Assembly: GCA_902728285.1 (NCBI GenBank)
Contig: CACVBU010000797.1
Span: forward strand, 186,001 to 250,000
Direction of reading: 5' to 3'
Length of the DNA: 64,000 bases
DNA from: Clytia hemisphaerica
Lineage: Eukaryota > Cnidaria > Hydrozoa > Leptothecata > Clytiidae
The translations under genes were made by a program, and so were the position numbers. Below, in pieces: positions 62,306 to 64,000 of the stretch; position 1 is the stretch's first letter, and each line of letters starts with the position of its first letter. The notes under the pieces are model-generated. The model did no database searches. It was not told the DNA's origin and saw only the letters and a list, made by a program, of their open reading frames with translations.

Positions 62306-63135
62306 TGGTTTTTATGTTCTTTTATGTCCCTTTCCTAACGGGCTAATAAACGAGTCGGACTTTTTGAGACAGGGATGTTCCCCTAGCACAAATGAAACAT
62401 GTATGACAACGCTTCAATTTTTTTCAGAATATCGCTGACATAAAGACGAAAGGCCTGACGAACCGTCCGTGACAGACAAATATTATCGTCAAGCTGTGAA
62501 GTAAAAAGTGATGGTAGTGTTACCTAATTGTAATTTATCGAAAGTGTACGTAAGGTAAAAAAGCTAAAAGAATAGAAGTTTTATCTGGCCAAAAAATATA
62601 AAAGCCATGGATCATTTTACAATTAAAAATATCGTTGTCTTCTTTTCGCTTTTCTTCTAGCGCCGGGCCAGATTTCTAGATAGAGATAAATGAAATATAT
62701 AATCCCTCATTAAAGGCACCCTGTGCTCATCACAGTACAGCCCCAATGGAAAATTTAGCCAAGTTTCATTTCATGGAAAATTAACTTGATTCAATCTTCA
62801 TTTGAAATTCAATAGATTTATATCCCCGTTGGGATTTCGATAGAAATTTGTCCAGAATCCCCACTTCCACCGGGGGCTGTGAGACAGGGTGCTCAAAAGT
62901 ACATATAGCGTAGAAAAAAACTGACGTGTAGGCCACAGGGTGAGGTATAAAATTGAATGGGGATTAAACCGATCTCTGGTTTTGATGGCAGCAACTTTGG
63001 GGTAACTCCATATCAAATCATCCAAAATTAAAAAAATCTTGACACCACTACCTCTCAGATTTCCTTCAAATTTTGACTAGGGATAGTAATCCTTCAAAAA
63101 TTACAATCCTGAAAATTTCAGCTCCTTTTTTTTTT
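62306..63135. other. Gene-free stretch
   Basis: No supported gene or repeat. It ends at a T-run and TATATA tract that marks the 3' end of the minus-strand non-LTR element. Confidence 0.3.
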
Positions 63136-64000
63136 TTTTTATATATATATTGAAACAAAGACACGTGTACACTACGAACATATATTACAAAACATTACTT
63201 AAACATAAAATATAGTCCCTCCCCCCGCTAGGAACTAACGTTATATCGCCAGAGGTACTAGACTATGTAAAATAAAATAAAATAAAAAATAAATAAATAG
63301 GCAAAATTAAAAATTAAAAATCTTGGAGGAGGAAGCTACAATCCTAAAATAAAGCACCACTAAACCTTCCAGTTTCGTTAAGAAATTCAACAACAGAACA
63401 AAGAATAGATTTATTTAGATTTGAAGTCAAACTTTCATCCCCATATAATAAAAGCCGACAGAAGAAAGGAGGGTTAAGTGGATGAAAAACAATGCCTAGG
63501 GTCTGAAGTTTGTCGAACAAAGATTGTCTTGCATGGGAATATATAGAGCAGTGCAGAATAAAGTGCTGAGTGTTTTCAACAGAGTTAGTTCGGCAACCAT
63601 TGAAAGGGTCTAAAGTGTCGCGGAAGCCATGTCTAAATTTATTCTCGTTGAGATGGCTGAAACCGACCCGAAATTGATTAAAAAGATTACTCCTTGAGGG
63701 TCAGGAACATTAAAAACCAGAGATTGCTTGGGATCTTCTCATCTAGATGGCGATCAAAAGAAAGTTTTGAATCTAACATTAAACCAAGATGTTTCTGGTA
63801 CTCACTGGTCGCGATATAGAGTTATTAAAAGATATTACTGGAGCATTAGGAGGAGTGAGTCTACAGGTAAAATAGCCTTCAACAGCTTGCTTGGGGTCAG
63901 GGTTAAAAGACATCTTCCATTGATGAGCCCAATCAGTTATCCTGGAGAGATCTCTGTTAAGTACATCAAGGCTCAAGAGTTGATCAATCACAAGAGAGAA
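63136..64000 (-). mobile_element. Second copy of the CR1/jockey-like non-LTR element, 3' part (runs off the window)
   Basis: The minus strand begins beyond 64,000 with RT palm-thumb sequence (LLSLDVLNRDLSRITDWAHQWKMSFNPDPKQA, 63,880-63,985, the region after the YxDD box). It continues with frame breaks through the C-terminal domain (63,600-63,700) and the same 3' UTR as the 44.3-45.2 kb copy. It ends in CACGTGTCTTTGTTTCAATA followed by TATATATA repeats at 63,140. This copy shows the complete 3' end of the family. Confidence 0.8.

Overview
The window is AT-rich animal-type nuclear DNA, probably from a marine invertebrate and most likely a cnidarian. This is inferred from its repeat content: a Penelope-like element with a GIY-YIG endonuclease, non-LTR elements whose ORF1 carries a PHD finger, a chromodomain gene, a DDE-like gene family and a HMGXB3-like gene, all familiar to me from cnidarian genomes. 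The host is not proven. It has two parts.

Positions 1 to about 26,300 hold a virus-like integrated element with every convincing gene on the minus strand. It has the three hallmark genes of Maverick/Polinton (adintovirus-like) elements: a retrovirus-type DDE integrase (2,909-4,459), a packaging ATPase (12,237-13,802) and a protein-primed family B DNA polymerase (13,942 to about 20,586, in pieces). Around them lie genes I do not recognise: a 685-codon ORF that seems to be spliced to a second exon (capsid candidate), a 1,823-residue protein, a lysine-rich protein, a 415-codon ORF next to the ATPase, a C2H2-finger protein, and three proteins near the right end. The left end is outside the window, so no terminal inverted repeat can be checked. 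The main surprises are several GT-AG introns in correct phase, a polymerase gene broken by many frame changes (often at homopolymer runs), long charged inserts inside the polymerase palm, and an A-AAA-AAA heptamer where the ATPase frame meets the next ORF.

Positions 26,300 to 64,000 are a mosaic of repeats and decayed mobile genes. In order: about 245-bp repeats; a Penelope-like element broken by an ORF1-only retroelement and by a 691-bp palindromic MITE; a 120-bp tandem array split by a retrotransposon that has lost its RT core; a 30-bp minisatellite; a small spliced gene and a chromodomain exon; a Harbinger-type MITE; a DDE-like pseudogene in a possible DNA transposon; non-LTR 3' ends; a duplicated kinase-like pseudogene; a phase-consistent three-exon coiled-coil gene; a duplicated zinc-finger gene; a HMGXB3-like pseudogene; a compact promoter-like cluster (five CCAAT boxes, an ISRE/IRF-like site and an octamer); and two further foldback elements. 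The last 860 bases are the 3' part of a second copy of the non-LTR element seen near 44.3-45.2 kb.

Functionally, the integrase would insert the first element, the polymerase copy it, and the ATPase and candidate structural proteins package it. No database search was possible, so family names rest on recognised motifs, and intron calls rest on splice-site consensus and phase.
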